The position numbers and the translations under genes are program-made. This document shows, in pieces, positions 55,782 through 64,000 of a stretch of DNA of 64,000 nt. This DNA is from Aureispira sp050633105. GTDB taxonomy: Bacteria > Bacteroidota > Bacteroidia > Chitinophagales > Saprospiraceae. The notes below the pieces were generated by a model that had not been told where the DNA came from, ran no database searches, and was given only the letters and a program-made list of their open reading frames with translations. Where the stretch lies: contig JBOEFW010000060.1 in the NCBI GenBank assembly GCA_050633105.1, positions 18,259 through 82,258 on the forward strand, written 5' to 3'. The first letter of the stretch is position 1, and each line of letters begins with the position of its first letter.

Positions 55782-55836
55782 ATTTTTGAGAGTGCTTTTT
55801 CTTTTAAAAAAGTACTGTTATAAACAAAAAAAGAAG

Positions 55837-55873
55837 ACCTACAAGCACCAAAGAGTGTTTGTGGGTTTTTTTT
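55837..55873 (+). terminator. Terminator of twin 2
   Basis: An 11-bp stem with wobbles (55838-55848 with 55855-55865) is followed by a run of eight T. A further 10-bp stem (55791-55800 with 55807-55816) precedes it. Confidence 0.85.
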
Positions 55874-56046
55874 GTGAGATTGCAAAAGAGATTTGCAAAA
55901 GCTTAAAAAAAGCTTAATTTTATGAGGCATAAGTATGCAAAAGCCATGAAAATGGCTTTTGCACTGTTTACCATTAACGATAGTGGCAACAAAAAAAATC
56001 TTAGGAAAAAAGTTTGTTGTGAAACCGTCAAAAAAAAACGATTGGA

Positions 56047-57501
56047 ATGAAAAAAATAAACCTATTAGGGATTTTAGTGGTCCTACTGAGCTTAGCTTAT
56101 AGTCAAAGTGTGGAAGCCCAGTGTCCCAACTGTACAATTGTGTTGCCTGCAGGTATTCCAGCAGATACAATTATTGTAGATTCCTTGCCTTCAGCGTATA
56201 AGAATGCCTATTATGAGGAAGTTATGAGTTATCGTTTACCCTATACAACAGATCCGTTAGCGGCAGTAGCCCCTCCTGGTACTAATGTACCAGCTGGACT
56301 TACCATTGACCACTTCAAAGTCTTAAGTGTAACGGGCCTACCTCCTGGACTTACTTGGACAGGCGACCGCCCAGCTCCTATGTTGTATGATGAAGTAGCT
56401 CCTGCAACACGCGATGGTTGTATTACCTTGTGTGGTACACCTGGTGCTTCAGGTATCTTTGTTGTTAATGTCAACCTAGAGATCCAAATTTCTGGTTTTG
56501 TCTTTCCATCTCCTCCAATTCCATTAGAATTTGAAGTATTTGCAGACACCAACGCTAGTTTTGTGGTGGATACAGGAATCGGTTGCGCGCCTTTTCAAGT
56601 AGTTATTAATAACCTAGTGCCTAGTAATGGAAATCCAGGCTTTAGCTACTTTTGGGACTTTGGTAATGGACAAACTTCTGCTATGGAGAACCCAGATACG
56701 GTAGTGTATGATTTTGGTATCACAACAGATAGTACCGTCGCTATTACACAGCAAGTTATTATTGATACTTTTCCTTACTTGTTAGAATCAGTAGTAGTAG
56801 CAACAGATCCTGGTAATTCTTGTAACGATGATATTGTTGTTCTTGGAACGGTAATATCAACAGGAGCCCCAGATATGTACATGATTCTGATTGGTAATGG
56901 CGATACAATTAATACTGATCCTAACTTTGGCCTTATTGGCAATACACAAAACAATGAATATCCTAGAGATACGATGGTTTTTCCTGGTCCAGTAGAGTTA
57001 GTAGATGGACAAAGTTATACCTTGGAAATTTTGGATGATGATGCCGCTTCTTTTAACTCGGATGACCCTTGTGGTAGCGGTGCTGTTACGTTGAGTAGCG
57101 CTTTAGGTGCAGGTACTCATACTTTAACAACAGGTACAATGACTATTGAGGTGACCATTTCTCATCTTATTGATACAGTAGAATATGTGGATAGTATCAC
57201 AGTAGAATATTGTAATATCAATGTGAATTATGTAGAGACGGTTAATCGTACCCTACAAGTATTCCCTAACCCTACTAGCGACCAAGTAAATGTTTCTTTC
57301 CGCCTCAATGGTTTGGGAGAAGATGTAGACTTAGTTGTGAGTGATGTTTTGGGTAGAACGGTATACACGGAAGCGATCAAAAATGTAGCAGGTCAATATA
57401 ATCGCGGAATTAGCTTGGCAGGACAGTCTAATGGCTTGTATCTGTTGCAATTGCGTATTGGTGACCAATTAGTTACTAGAAAAGTGATTTTACAAGAGTA
57501 A
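56047..57501 (+). CDS. Secreted PKD-like T9SS protein, 484 aa
   Basis: The signal peptide ends SVEAQ. Residues about 25-175 form a beta-rich region with a Cys pair (QCPNCTIVLP) and an Ig-like strand set (LKVLSVTGLPPGLTWTG type, CITLCGTPG), close to the putative Ig domains that pair SVTGLP with a polycystic repeat. A PKD-like domain follows (APFQVVINNLVPSNG, FSYFWDFGNGQTSAMENPDT), then another beta domain. A T9SS type A domain ends it (LQVFPNPTSDQVNV to KVILQE). PKD and Ig domains on Bacteroidota surfaces usually bind proteins or glycans. It is its own unit, 173 bp past the twin terminator. Confidence 0.85.
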   Translation: MKKINLLGILVVLLSLAYSQSVEAQCPNCTIVLPAGIPADTIIVDSLPSAYKNAYYEEVMSYRLPYTTDPLAAVAPPGTNVPAGLTIDHFKVLSVTGLPPGLTWTGDRPAPMLYDEVAPATRDGCITLCGTPGASGIFVVNVNLEIQISGFVFPSPPIPLEFEVFADTNASFVVDTGIGCAPFQVVINNLVPSNGNPGFSYFWDFGNGQTSAMENPDTVVYDFGITTDSTVAITQQVIIDTFPYLLESVVVATDPGNSCNDDIVVLGTVISTGAPDMYMILIGNGDTINTDPNFGLIGNTQNNEYPRDTMVFPGPVELVDGQSYTLEILDDDAASFNSDDPCGSGAVTLSSALGAGTHTLTTGTMTIEVTISHLIDTVEYVDSITVEYCNINVNYVETVNRTLQVFPNPTSDQVNVSFRLNGLGEDVDLVVSDVLGRTVYTEAIKNVAGQYNRGISLAGQSNGLYLLQLRIGDQLVTRKVILQE

Positions 57502-57569
57502 GAATAGCTTTTATAGAGCACAAATGCTGGACCAGTGTAAAAGCTGGTATTGTATTTGATTTTTAGATG

Positions 57570-57611
57570 AATCACTTCCAACAACTTAGGTTTGGAAGTG
57601 ATTTATTTTTT
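57570..57611 (+). terminator. Terminator of the PKD-like T9SS gene
   Basis: A 12-bp stem (57570-57581 with 57592-57603) is followed by T-rich sequence. Confidence 0.85.
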
Positions 57612-57794
57612 GCGATTATTTCTACAAAAACACCTCAACGAATAGGGGCAGTGCTATTTTAAAAGGCTCTAAGTAGTAGAATTCTACTTTTATGACAACA
57701 TTTTGTACGCTCATGAAGTTAGGCAAAGCATAAACTTAGCCATTACTATTTTCAACATCAATAGACACCACGTCTAATAACCGACCATCAAATC

Positions 57795-58643
57795 ATGAAG
57801 TTATTCTTCTGCCTGTTTAGCCTGTTACTGGCTACAAGTCCAACACTATCTGCACAAGACCCTGTCGCCATTATGGCTAAAATGAAGGCTGCCCTTCAAC
57901 GCATGAATCAATCTACCTTTGACCTACAATCCAAGGAGCGTTTTGGAAGTACTTATGCGACTAAAAACTTACGGTTTAGAATACAAGAGAACCCACGTCG
58001 GGTATACATGAAGGATTTAGACACAGGAGTAGAGATGTTGTATGTGGTTGGTTGGAATGGTAACAAAGCATACATTAATCCCAATGGTTTTCCTTGGGTG
58101 AACGTTAGTTTGAGTATTTATGATTCTAAAGTAGTGGCAGAAAACCATCATACTGTAAAAGATGCTGGTTTAGGCTTTGTAGCACTTCTATTGAGTGGTT
58201 TTGAATCTACCGTAAGGAAGGCAGGAATGGCAATAGATAAGCTCTACACCTATAAAGGAGAAGTGATATTTGACGGCCGCCCTTGTCATCGTATTTATAT
58301 GATTCCTCCAACTGGATTTGAGTATGTTTCTTATACAACAGATCGCGATCAGAATTTAGTGCAATTATCTCGTAGGATTGTAGCTTCTGATTATTTGATC
58401 CAAGAGAAGAACAGTAAAGTCTCTTATGCTCGTAGAATTAAAAAAGGAACCACACTAAGTGTTCCAAGCGCTTATGCCAGTAAAGTAATTGTCTATATTG
58501 ATAAACAAACTTATATGCCTGTCGTACAAATGTTATACGATGAACGTGGCCTTTTTGAAAAATATGAATACAGGAACATCAATCGCCGTCCAGACTTTGA
58601 TAGCAAAGAATTTACAACAGACTGTGATAAATACGGTTTTTAG
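57795..58643 (+). CDS. DUF1571-like exported protein
   Basis: A signal peptide (MKLFFCLFSLLLATSPTLSA) precedes a 260-residue domain resembling DUF1571: DPVAIMAKMKAALQRMNQST, KSKERFG-type FDLQSKERFGS, RFRIQENPRRVYMKDLD, GVEMLYVVGWNGNKAYINPN, the ENHHTVKDAGLGFV motif and YEKYEYR-type EKYEYRNINRRPDFD. DUF1571 proteins resemble LolA/LolB-fold lipid-binding beta sheets. A periplasmic carrier role is inferred, not shown. It is monocistronic with its own terminator. Confidence 0.8.
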   Translation: MKLFFCLFSLLLATSPTLSAQDPVAIMAKMKAALQRMNQSTFDLQSKERFGSTYATKNLRFRIQENPRRVYMKDLDTGVEMLYVVGWNGNKAYINPNGFPWVNVSLSIYDSKVVAENHHTVKDAGLGFVALLLSGFESTVRKAGMAIDKLYTYKGEVIFDGRPCHRIYMIPPTGFEYVSYTTDRDQNLVQLSRRIVASDYLIQEKNSKVSYARRIKKGTTLSVPSAYASKVIVYIDKQTYMPVVQMLYDERGLFEKYEYRNINRRPDFDSKEFTTDCDKYGF

Positions 58644-58683
58644 AACGCTAGAGTTGCTAATGGGCATCAAATAGCTTATATTT

Positions 58684-58726
58684 AATGGTTTTGATGTTTG
58701 TATCAATACATCAAAACCATTTTTCT
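58684..58726 (+). terminator. Terminator of the DUF1571-like gene
   Basis: A perfect 14-bp stem (58684-58697 with 58708-58721) is followed by a T-rich tract. Confidence 0.9.
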
Positions 58727-58794
58727 ATTTTGTCGTTTTATAGAAGAATCAAAAATACCAAGCAATACATCAACAATCAATTGATAATAACAAT

Positions 58795-60207
58795 ATGAGC
58801 ACAAATACCAAACAATCAGAACTGACAGGGCATGATGTCAAATCTTTTTTAAAAAAACAACGCGATTACTTTGCTAGCGGCGTTACTAAAAGTGTTAAAT
58901 TTAGAAAAACACAATTGCGTAAGCTTAAAGAGCTAATTGAAAACAATGAAGAGGCGATTATAGAAGCCTTACACAAAGACTTGCGCAAGCATGAATTTGA
59001 AGCTTATACCACTGAAATTGGTTTTGTAATTGTTGATATTGATAAAGCGCTTAGCAAACTGCATAAATGGGCTAAACCAGAAAAAGTGAGTACACCTCCA
59101 TTTTTGTATGTAGGAAGTAGCCACATTCGTCCAGAACCTTATGGGACGGTCTTGGTCATTGCTCCTTGGAATTATCCTGTGCAGTTGATGTTAGCGCCCC
59201 TAATTGGGGCTATGGCTGCTGGCAATACAGCCATAGTGAAGCCCTCTGAAATGGCTCCACATACCTCTTCGTTATTAGCGCGGTTAATCAATAGTACTTT
59301 TGATGCTCGATACATTAGAGTCGTAGAAGGTGCAGTTAGAGAAACGCAATTGTTATTGGAAGAGAAATTTGATTTCATCTTCTTTACAGGAAGCACGAAG
59401 GTTGGAAAGATTATTTACCAAGCAGCAGCCAAACATTTGACTCCTGTTGCCTTGGAGCTAGGAGGGAAGAGCCCTTGTATTGTGGATACGGATATCCAGT
59501 TGGATTATACTGCGAAGCGTATTATTTGGGGAAAATTCATTAATGCAGGACAGACTTGTATTGCTCCTGATTATTTATTGGTCGATCGCCGCATCAAAGA
59601 TGCTTTAGTAGAAAAACTTGTTTATTACATCCGAGAATTTTTTGGAGAGAACCCACAAGAGAGCAATAGCTTGGCGCGCATTATTAATGATACACATTTT
59701 AATCGCCTTACCGCCTATTTAGAGGATGGTAAAATCATTACAGGAGGAAAAGTAGACCAAGTTGACAAATACATTGCACCAACCTTATTAGATGAGGTAA
59801 GCATGGACGCAGATGTTATGCAAGATGAAATTTTTGGCCCTATTTTGCCAATTATTACCTATGGTAATTTACGAGAAGCCATTGAGTTGATTAATGATCG
59901 TCCGAAGCCCTTGGCCTTGTATATTTTCTCTAAAAATGAAAAGAAGATAGAGGCGATACTAGGACAAACTTCAGCAGGAGGTGTTACAATTAACGATACA
60001 CTGATGCACATTGTTAATGGTTCTTTGCCTTTTGGTGGAGTTGGTGATAGTGGAATTGGAGCGTATCATGGAGAGCATTCCTTTGATTTGTTTTCGCACA
60101 AGAAACCTGTTTTACATCGCTCTTTCATGGTAGAAGAACCCATTCGCTATGCGCCTTTTAAACTCAAATTGAGTTGGATTAAGAAGATTATGAAATGGTC
60201 TTTGTAA
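58795..60207 (+). CDS. Aldehyde dehydrogenase (ALDH3-like, NAD(P)+)
   Basis: The 470-residue enzyme oxidises aliphatic or aromatic aldehydes to acids. It has the NAD-binding IVKPSEMAPH, FTGSTKVGKIIYQAAAKHL, general-base E221 in ALELGGKSP, catalytic C255 in FINAGQTCIAPDY, EIFGPILPI and the family-3-type LPFGGVGDSGIGAYHG. The length and the lack of a large N-terminal extension point to the ALDH3 or fatty-aldehyde branch. A short basic C-terminal tail (FKLKLSWIKKIMKWSL) could touch the membrane as in ALDH3A2, an inference. It is monocistronic and cytosolic. Confidence 0.93.
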   Translation: MSTNTKQSELTGHDVKSFLKKQRDYFASGVTKSVKFRKTQLRKLKELIENNEEAIIEALHKDLRKHEFEAYTTEIGFVIVDIDKALSKLHKWAKPEKVSTPPFLYVGSSHIRPEPYGTVLVIAPWNYPVQLMLAPLIGAMAAGNTAIVKPSEMAPHTSSLLARLINSTFDARYIRVVEGAVRETQLLLEEKFDFIFFTGSTKVGKIIYQAAAKHLTPVALELGGKSPCIVDTDIQLDYTAKRIIWGKFINAGQTCIAPDYLLVDRRIKDALVEKLVYYIREFFGENPQESNSLARIINDTHFNRLTAYLEDGKIITGGKVDQVDKYIAPTLLDEVSMDADVMQDEIFGPILPIITYGNLREAIELINDRPKPLALYIFSKNEKKIEAILGQTSAGGVTINDTLMHIVNGSLPFGGVGDSGIGAYHGEHSFDLFSHKKPVLHRSFMVEEPIRYAPFKLKLSWIKKIMKWSL

Positions 60208-60274
60208 AACGCTAAAGAATAGCGTTAGAATGGATTAAAGTAAATAGGTAATAAAGTTTTATTTTGGGCTTTGC

Positions 60275-60331
60275 NNNNNNNNNNNNNNNNNNNNNNNNNN
60301 NNNNNNNNNNNNNNNNNNNNNNNNNNNNNNN
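60275..60331. other. Assembly gap (57 N)
   Basis: A run of N separates the ALDH gene from the MBL-fold gene. Promoter and leader of the latter are partly hidden, and the true gap length is unknown. Confidence 0.95.
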
Positions 60332-60363
60332 ACTTCTGTTACAGTGTACTTAAAAACAGTAAA

Positions 60364-61182
60364 ATGAAAATTCAATACCAGAGCAAGGAGTTAATCCTCT
60401 TTGAAAGTGCTTTGTTTAGAACAACAACAAGCCTAATCGTAGGAGAAGATTATGTTTTACTAATAGATCCTAATTGGCTTCCCATAGAACTGGACTTTAT
60501 TGAAGAAACAATTGAATTGATCGGAGCAGGCAAAGAAAAGTATTTATTATTCACGCATTCAGATTATGATCACATTATCGGCTATGGGCAATTTAAACAC
60601 TATAAGACGATTGCCTCAGAAAATTTTGTCAACAATTCCTCAAAGGATGCTATTTTAAAGCAAATCGAAGACTTTGACGATGGGTTCTATATAAAAAGAA
60701 AATACAAGATAGAATACCCTAGTATAGATCAGGTGATCTCAGGAGAAAAGGAGTCTTTAATGCTTGGTTCTGAGGAGTATTTTTTCTTTCAGGCGAGGGG
60801 GCACAACTCAGATGGCTTGTTGATCTATAATAGCACAAAGGGAATTTTAATCGCAGGGGATTATCTAAGCAATATTGAATTTCCCTATATCTATGACAGT
60901 GTGCACCACTATTTGGATACCTTGTCTACTTTGGAGAAAATCATCCACGAAACAAAAATTTCCCAGTTTATTTCAGGACATGGCGATTTTACTTCCGACC
61001 AAGGAGAGATGCTTATTCGAATAAAAGAAGCACGATTGTACATTTATGAATTAATAGAATCGGTGAAGTTGAATATAGTTTTCAACGAAAAGGAGTTATT
61101 AGAAAAGTATGACTTTCCAATAATCATGAAGCAATTTCATTTAAAGAACGTTGAATTAGCAGAACGTGAATTTAACGTTTAA
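60364..61182 (+). CDS. MBL-fold metallohydrolase with HxDxDH variant motif
   Basis: I use the ATG at 60364 (MKIQYQSKELILFESAL), the first real start after the N run. The 272-residue protein has a metallo-beta-lactamase fold with THSDYDHIIGYG: H65, D67, D69, H70, where the usual HxHxDH has Asp at the second His. Other ligands are present: H in ARGHNSDG, D in IAGDYLS and H in ISGHGDF. The variant occurs in a known subset of MBL proteins (HSDYDHI-type), so activity is plausible with altered metal preference. No signal peptide, so cytosolic. Substrate unknown. Confidence 0.85.
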   Translation: MKIQYQSKELILFESALFRTTTSLIVGEDYVLLIDPNWLPIELDFIEETIELIGAGKEKYLLFTHSDYDHIIGYGQFKHYKTIASENFVNNSSKDAILKQIEDFDDGFYIKRKYKIEYPSIDQVISGEKESLMLGSEEYFFFQARGHNSDGLLIYNSTKGILIAGDYLSNIEFPYIYDSVHHYLDTLSTLEKIIHETKISQFISGHGDFTSDQGEMLIRIKEARLYIYELIESVKLNIVFNEKELLEKYDFPIIMKQFHLKNVELAEREFNV

Positions 61183-61214
61183 GTGCTGTTTCTATTTAGA
61201 GTTTGTTTAAAATG

Positions 61215-61216
61215 NN
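61215..61216. other. Assembly gap (NN)
   Basis: Two N bases in an otherwise noncoding stretch; by analogy with 474-475 the real gap may be longer. Confidence 0.85.
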
Positions 61217-61377
61217 GTTCATAAAGGCTTGTTTTTCATTGATAAAAAATTTAAACTTGCTCTTACTAATACAACACGCTCTAGCATTTTCGAGGCAAAT
61301 GTTGTGTTATTTTAGTATAAAAGCCCTTTTGATGATAAAAACGAACTATGATTGTATAAATTTTAGTGTTTCCTTAG

Positions 61378-61497
61378 GGATTTTTTAATAGGAGCACCCT
61401 TAAATATTCTGACAAACGTCTATCGTTATTAGGGATTGATGTTAACGTAATACGCCACTTCTATCCTCCAGAAATCCCAAAGCCCCAACAAAGTTAA
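61378..61497 (+). pseudogene. Possible C-terminal remnant of an unidentified gene
   Basis: A frame without a start codon reads FNRSTLKYSDKRLSLLGIDV followed by NVIRHFYPPEIPKPQQS and a stop. The composition is protein-like (balanced charge, no low complexity), and a stop lies just upstream. The family is not recognised. The N gap at 61215 may hide an upstream part in another frame. Confidence 0.35.
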
Positions 61498-61520
61498 AAC
61501 AAATGCAGTAAGCCTGCAAC

Positions 61521-61565
61521 AAAAAAAAAGTAAGGTCGTATACTAATACGATCTTACTTTTTTTA
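61521..61565. terminator. Bidirectional terminator
   Basis: A 14-bp stem with one wobble (61527-61540 with 61547-61560) is flanked by A and T runs, so it can act on both strands. It closes the minus-strand transaldolase unit. Confidence 0.9.
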
Positions 61566-61584
61566 TAAAAAATTGGGCGAAAAA

Positions 61585-62241
61585 TTAACCATTCACACGT
61601 TTGTGATCGGCTAAGAATTTTGCCAAACCTTTATCCGTTAACGGATGATTCAATAGTGCCAAAATAGCACTAAGTGGACAGGTAACAACATCCGCTCCAA
61701 TTTCTGCACATTTAATGATATGCAATGGATTGCGAATAGACGCCGCCAACACTTCTGTTTTATAACCGTAATTGTTATAGATATGAACAACTTGGTCAAT
61801 CAAATCTAAGCCATCCCAAGAGATATCATCTACTCGGCCAATAAAAGGCGATAAGTAAGTGGCACCAGCTTTAGCGGCTAACAATGCTTGTCCAGCAGAG
61901 AAAACTAAGGTACAATTGGTACGAATGCCCTTATTAGAAAAATGTTTGATAGCTTTCACACCATCTTTAATCATAGGTACTTTCACAACAATATTAGGAT
62001 GCAATTCTGCCAAGGCTTCTCCCTCTTTCACCATCCCCTCAAAATCAGTAGAAATAACTTCAGCGCTTACATCACCATCTGCAATAGCACAGATTTTTGC
62101 ATAGTGATCTAAAACGGCTTGCTCGCCGCTAATGCCTTCTTTGGCCATCAACGAAGGATTGGTGGTCACACCATCTAAAATGCCTAAATCAAACGCCTCT
62201 TGAATTTGCTCCAAATTAGCTGTATCAACAAAAAATTTCAT
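61585..62241 (-). CDS. tal: Transaldolase (small, FSA/TalC-type fold)
   Basis: The 218-residue barrel of the small transaldolase/fructose-6-phosphate aldolase group has the Schiff-base K87 in NIVVKVPMIKDG, the D6 in FFVDTANL and TTNPSL. Two residues that separate the two activities favour transaldolase: Glu61 (SAEVIS; FSA has Gln) and Phe133 (LSPFIGRVDD; FSA has Tyr). It moves the dihydroxyacetone unit between sugar phosphates in the pentose phosphate pathway. It is monocistronic, closed by a bidirectional terminator. The residue argument comes from published comparisons of FSA and TalB recalled here, not re-run. Confidence 0.9.
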   Translation of the reverse strand: MKFFVDTANLEQIQEAFDLGILDGVTTNPSLMAKEGISGEQAVLDHYAKICAIADGDVSAEVISTDFEGMVKEGEALAELHPNIVVKVPMIKDGVKAIKHFSNKGIRTNCTLVFSAGQALLAAKAGATYLSPFIGRVDDISWDGLDLIDQVVHIYNNYGYKTEVLAASIRNPLHIIKCAEIGADVVTCPLSAILALLNHPLTDKGLAKFLADHKRVNG

Positions 62242-62350
62242 TGCAAGTGTATTTATAGTACAAAGAATAAAGGGATAAATGCCCTCAAATAGGATGGCGC
62301 AAAACTAACGGTTTTTTATTATTCCTCTTATTATTCCCCTTAATTTTGTG

Positions 62351-62358
62351 TAGATTTG
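62351..62358 (+). promoter_or_regulatory. -7 box of the TetR-family gene
   Basis: TAGATTTG is an exact TAnnTTTG match 27 bp before the ATG at 62386. It shows that the in-frame TTG at 62356 is inside the promoter and cannot be the start. Confidence 0.6.
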
Positions 62359-62385
62359 TCGTTTGCACACTTATGTCGAAACAGT

Positions 62386-62988
62386 ATGATAGAAAAAAAT
62401 ACGCCTAAGAAAGCAGCGATTTACGAAGCTGCTGCGCTTTTATTTCGAGAGCGTGGTTATAGAGCCGCCTCTATGCGAGAGCTAGCAGATCGCGTAAATC
62501 TAAAAGTATCCAGTTTATACAGCCATATTGGCTCTAAAGAAGAACTACTGCAAAAGATCTGTTTTGACAATGCTCAACACTTTATCGAAGGTCTAGATAA
62601 AATTGAGCAAAAAGGAGGAAGCTCCTTACAACAACTACAAGAAGTTATCAATTTGCATGTAGACATTGCTGTTACGAACCCAACCTCTGTTACTGTTTTT
62701 AATAAAGAGTGGCGTCATCTAACCGATGGAAAAGGGCAAAAAAACCTATCAACCTTTTTAGCGTTGCGCAAAACCTATGAAAGCCGTTTGCAAGACATCA
62801 TACAGACAGGTATTGATAAAGAAGAACTAAGATCAACCGATGCTCGTGTCGCACTTTATACTATGTTGACCGCTGTTCGTTGGTTGCATTATTGGTATAA
62901 ACCTAGCAGAAAGGTGAGCCCTAAAGCTTTAAAAGAACAATTAGCCATGTTACTATTACATGGTTTAGCACATACAGTCGAGAAATAA
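62386..62988 (+). CDS. TetR/AcrR-family transcriptional regulator
   Basis: I use the ATG at 62386 (MIEKNTPKKAAIYEAAALLF). The 200-residue protein has the TetR HTH (about 8-55): AAIYEAAALLFRERGYRAAS then MRELADRVNLKVSSLYSHIG, the SLYSHIGSKEELL turn being diagnostic. The C-terminal half is a helical ligand domain (about 60-200). Genes of this family often control fatty-acid or efflux functions; here no obvious target is adjacent and the downstream adhesin gene is only 50 bp away on the same strand, so linkage is possible but unproven. The ligand is unknown. Confidence 0.93.
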   Translation: MIEKNTPKKAAIYEAAALLFRERGYRAASMRELADRVNLKVSSLYSHIGSKEELLQKICFDNAQHFIEGLDKIEQKGGSSLQQLQEVINLHVDIAVTNPTSVTVFNKEWRHLTDGKGQKNLSTFLALRKTYESRLQDIIQTGIDKEELRSTDARVALYTMLTAVRWLHYWYKPSRKVSPKALKEQLAMLLLHGLAHTVEK

Positions 62989-63038
62989 AAATTATAGTTC
63001 CCTAATTTTTTTCTCATTTTTTAAACTAAAACAAATTT

Positions 63039-64000
63039 ATGAATCAACTCACTACGTTTTTTATGTGTCTTTTGTTAGGCTTCATTGCCACACAAGGTAC
63101 TGCTCAGATTCTTTATTCCGAAGATTTTGAAGGAACGAACAACCTAATGCCCACAAATATTACAGTCATTGATGGCGATGTTGCTCCAGCAAATGCAGGG
63201 GTAGCTGCTTTTGATCAATGGGTTGTAATAGAAAACTTTCGAACAGCAGGCGATACTATTGCAGCTGTTACGTCTTACTTAGATCCAGCAGGCCAATCTG
63301 ATGATTGGCTAATTACTCCTCAAGTAGCAGGTATTACTGCTAGTACGAATCTATCATGGGAGGCCGCGGCACTTGACCCAGCTTTTCGTGATGGTTACGA
63401 GGTCTGGGTAGCAACATCTATTGCAGGTGCAACTCCTGTTATTAGCGATTTTACTACTGGAGGAACAATGGTTTTTACCATTGCTGCTGAAGATACCTTA
63501 TTTACTGCTCATACGGTCAGTTTGGGAGCATTTGCAGGACAGTCTGTTTATGTTGGCTTCCGCAATAATTCTAATGATCAATATATCTTAGGATTAGATG
63601 ATATTTTGATTGAAGCAGTTGCATCGCCTTTGGCAGCTACCTTTATTGCTACACCAGCTAGCTGTGGAAATTCTAATGGCTCTATTGCCTTAACTACAAC
63701 AGGCGGAACGGCTCCTTACACCTATTTATGGGGAGCAGGAACAGGTAATCAAACGACGGCTACAGCAACCAATTTGGCTGCTGGTACCTATGGTATTACC
63801 ATTACAGATGCTTTGAACAATGTGATTTCTGGTACAGCAACAGCAGGTGCTTCGGCTTCCTTGAATATTTTTGCTGAAAACTTTGAAGGAACAGGAGGAA
63901 ATATACCTGCTGGTTTTACTGTAATTGATGCGGATGCAGCTGGAGCCTTTGCAGGTTTAGCAGTGTACGATCAATGGATTGTAGTGAACAGTTCAGAGAC
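63039..64000 (+). CDS. Secreted choice-of-anchor J / SprB-repeat adhesin (3' truncated by window edge)
   Basis: The frame from the ATG at 63039 (MNQLTTFFMCLLLGFIATQG, signal peptide) stays open to the window end, 320 codons. It has a first choice-of-anchor J domain (ILYSEDFEGTNNLMP, FDQWVVIENF, SDDWLITPQV, GLDDILIEAV). An SprB-like repeat follows (SCGNSNGSIALTTTGGTAP, YTYLWGAGTGNQTTATATNL), then a second anchor J domain (FAENFEGTGGNIPAGFTVID). These domains occur in very long gliding-related adhesins of Bacteroidota exported by T9SS, so the rest probably extends well beyond this window. A surface-motility or adhesion role is inferred. Confidence 0.9.
   Translation, partial: MNQLTTFFMCLLLGFIATQGTAQILYSEDFEGTNNLMPTNITVIDGDVAPANAGVAAFDQWVVIENFRTAGDTIAAVTSYLDPAGQSDDWLITPQVAGITASTNLSWEAAALDPAFRDGYEVWVATSIAGATPVISDFTTGGTMVFTIAAEDTLFTAHTVSLGAFAGQSVYVGFRNNSNDQYILGLDDILIEAVASPLAATFIATPASCGNSNGSIALTTTGGTAPYTYLWGAGTGNQTTATATNLAAGTYGITITDALNNVISGTATAGASASLNIFAENFEGTGGNIPAGFTVIDADAAGAFAGLAVYDQWIVVNSSE

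Larger units (their letters stand above)
61183..61584. other. Intergenic region with a gap and a C-terminal coding relic
   Basis: No intact gene was seen. It holds a 2-N gap at 61215-61216, a relic frame at 61378-61497 (listed separately) and a bidirectional terminator. Confidence 0.6.

Noticed and set aside
61203..61388. 61-residue frame containing the NN gap
   Set aside because: Hydrophobic, AT-driven, no start context or family; it spans a gap of unknown length.

Overview
The window reads as a draft-quality chromosomal contig from a free-living, probably marine or aquatic Bacteroidota, most likely the Saprospiria/Saprospiraceae group (Aureispira-like; inference, no search was run). The evidence is AT-rich DNA, weak Shine-Dalgarno sites, TAnnTTTG-type -7 promoter boxes, many lipoproteins with Bacteroidota-style lipoboxes, and many secreted proteins ending in a type IX secretion (T9SS) C-terminal sorting domain. 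Other typical Bacteroidota families are present: choice-of-anchor B and J, SprB-like repeat, FISUMP, DUF6089, DUF2461, LptE and a carboxypeptidase-regulatory-domain TonB receptor. Three runs of N mark assembly gaps, and one of them breaks a reading frame. No CRISPR array, rRNA, intact insertion sequence, prophage or antiphage operon is visible.

Layout. 1-700: HxlR-type regulator divergent from a small DUF6463-like membrane gene. 0.8-7.7 kb: giant alpha-2-macroglobulin-like protein and a lipoprotein. 7.9-8.6 kb: frameshifted leucine-rich-repeat gene. 8.7-11.1 kb: LVIVD/choice-of-anchor B T9SS protein. 11.2-12.9 kb: tRNA-Gly(GCC) and L-serine dehydratase. 13.3-15.2 kb: small envelope proteins. 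15.9-19.3 kb: three tandem GH113-like glycosidase lipoproteins. 19.4-21.4 kb: DUF72, prmA and an orphan T9SS tail. 21.5-28.2 kb: a 1675-residue exported protein, a FISUMP protein and a probable outer-membrane protein. 28.3-39.1 kb: housekeeping and envelope genes (DUF2461, SPFH lipoprotein, SWIM protein, double GNAT, LptE, omega-amidase, YceI fusion, M1 peptidase, HGSNAT-like acyltransferase). 39.4-43.2 kb: 12 fibronectin-III-like repeats plus a T9SS tail. 43.7-50.3 kb: COG2509 flavoprotein, rhodanese, PEP-mutase-like protein with Ada, DUF6089 barrel. 50.6-57.5 kb: TonB receptor divergent from twin T9SS proteins and a PKD-like T9SS protein. 57.8-64 kb: DUF1571, ALDH, MBL-fold, transaldolase, TetR and a truncated choice-of-anchor J/SprB adhesin.

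How the genes work together. The dominant theme is export and cell-surface decoration: at least six T9SS cargo proteins, about ten lipoproteins, an LPS-assembly lipoprotein and a TonB receptor. Linked metabolic and repair genes are ordinary. The most distinctive items are the GH113-like triplet, the A2M protein with an intact thioester and a basic bait-like loop, the twin uncharacterised T9SS proteins, and the recently duplicated Fn3 module. Strong intergenic hairpins separate most transcription units. No obviously novel defence or mobile system was found.
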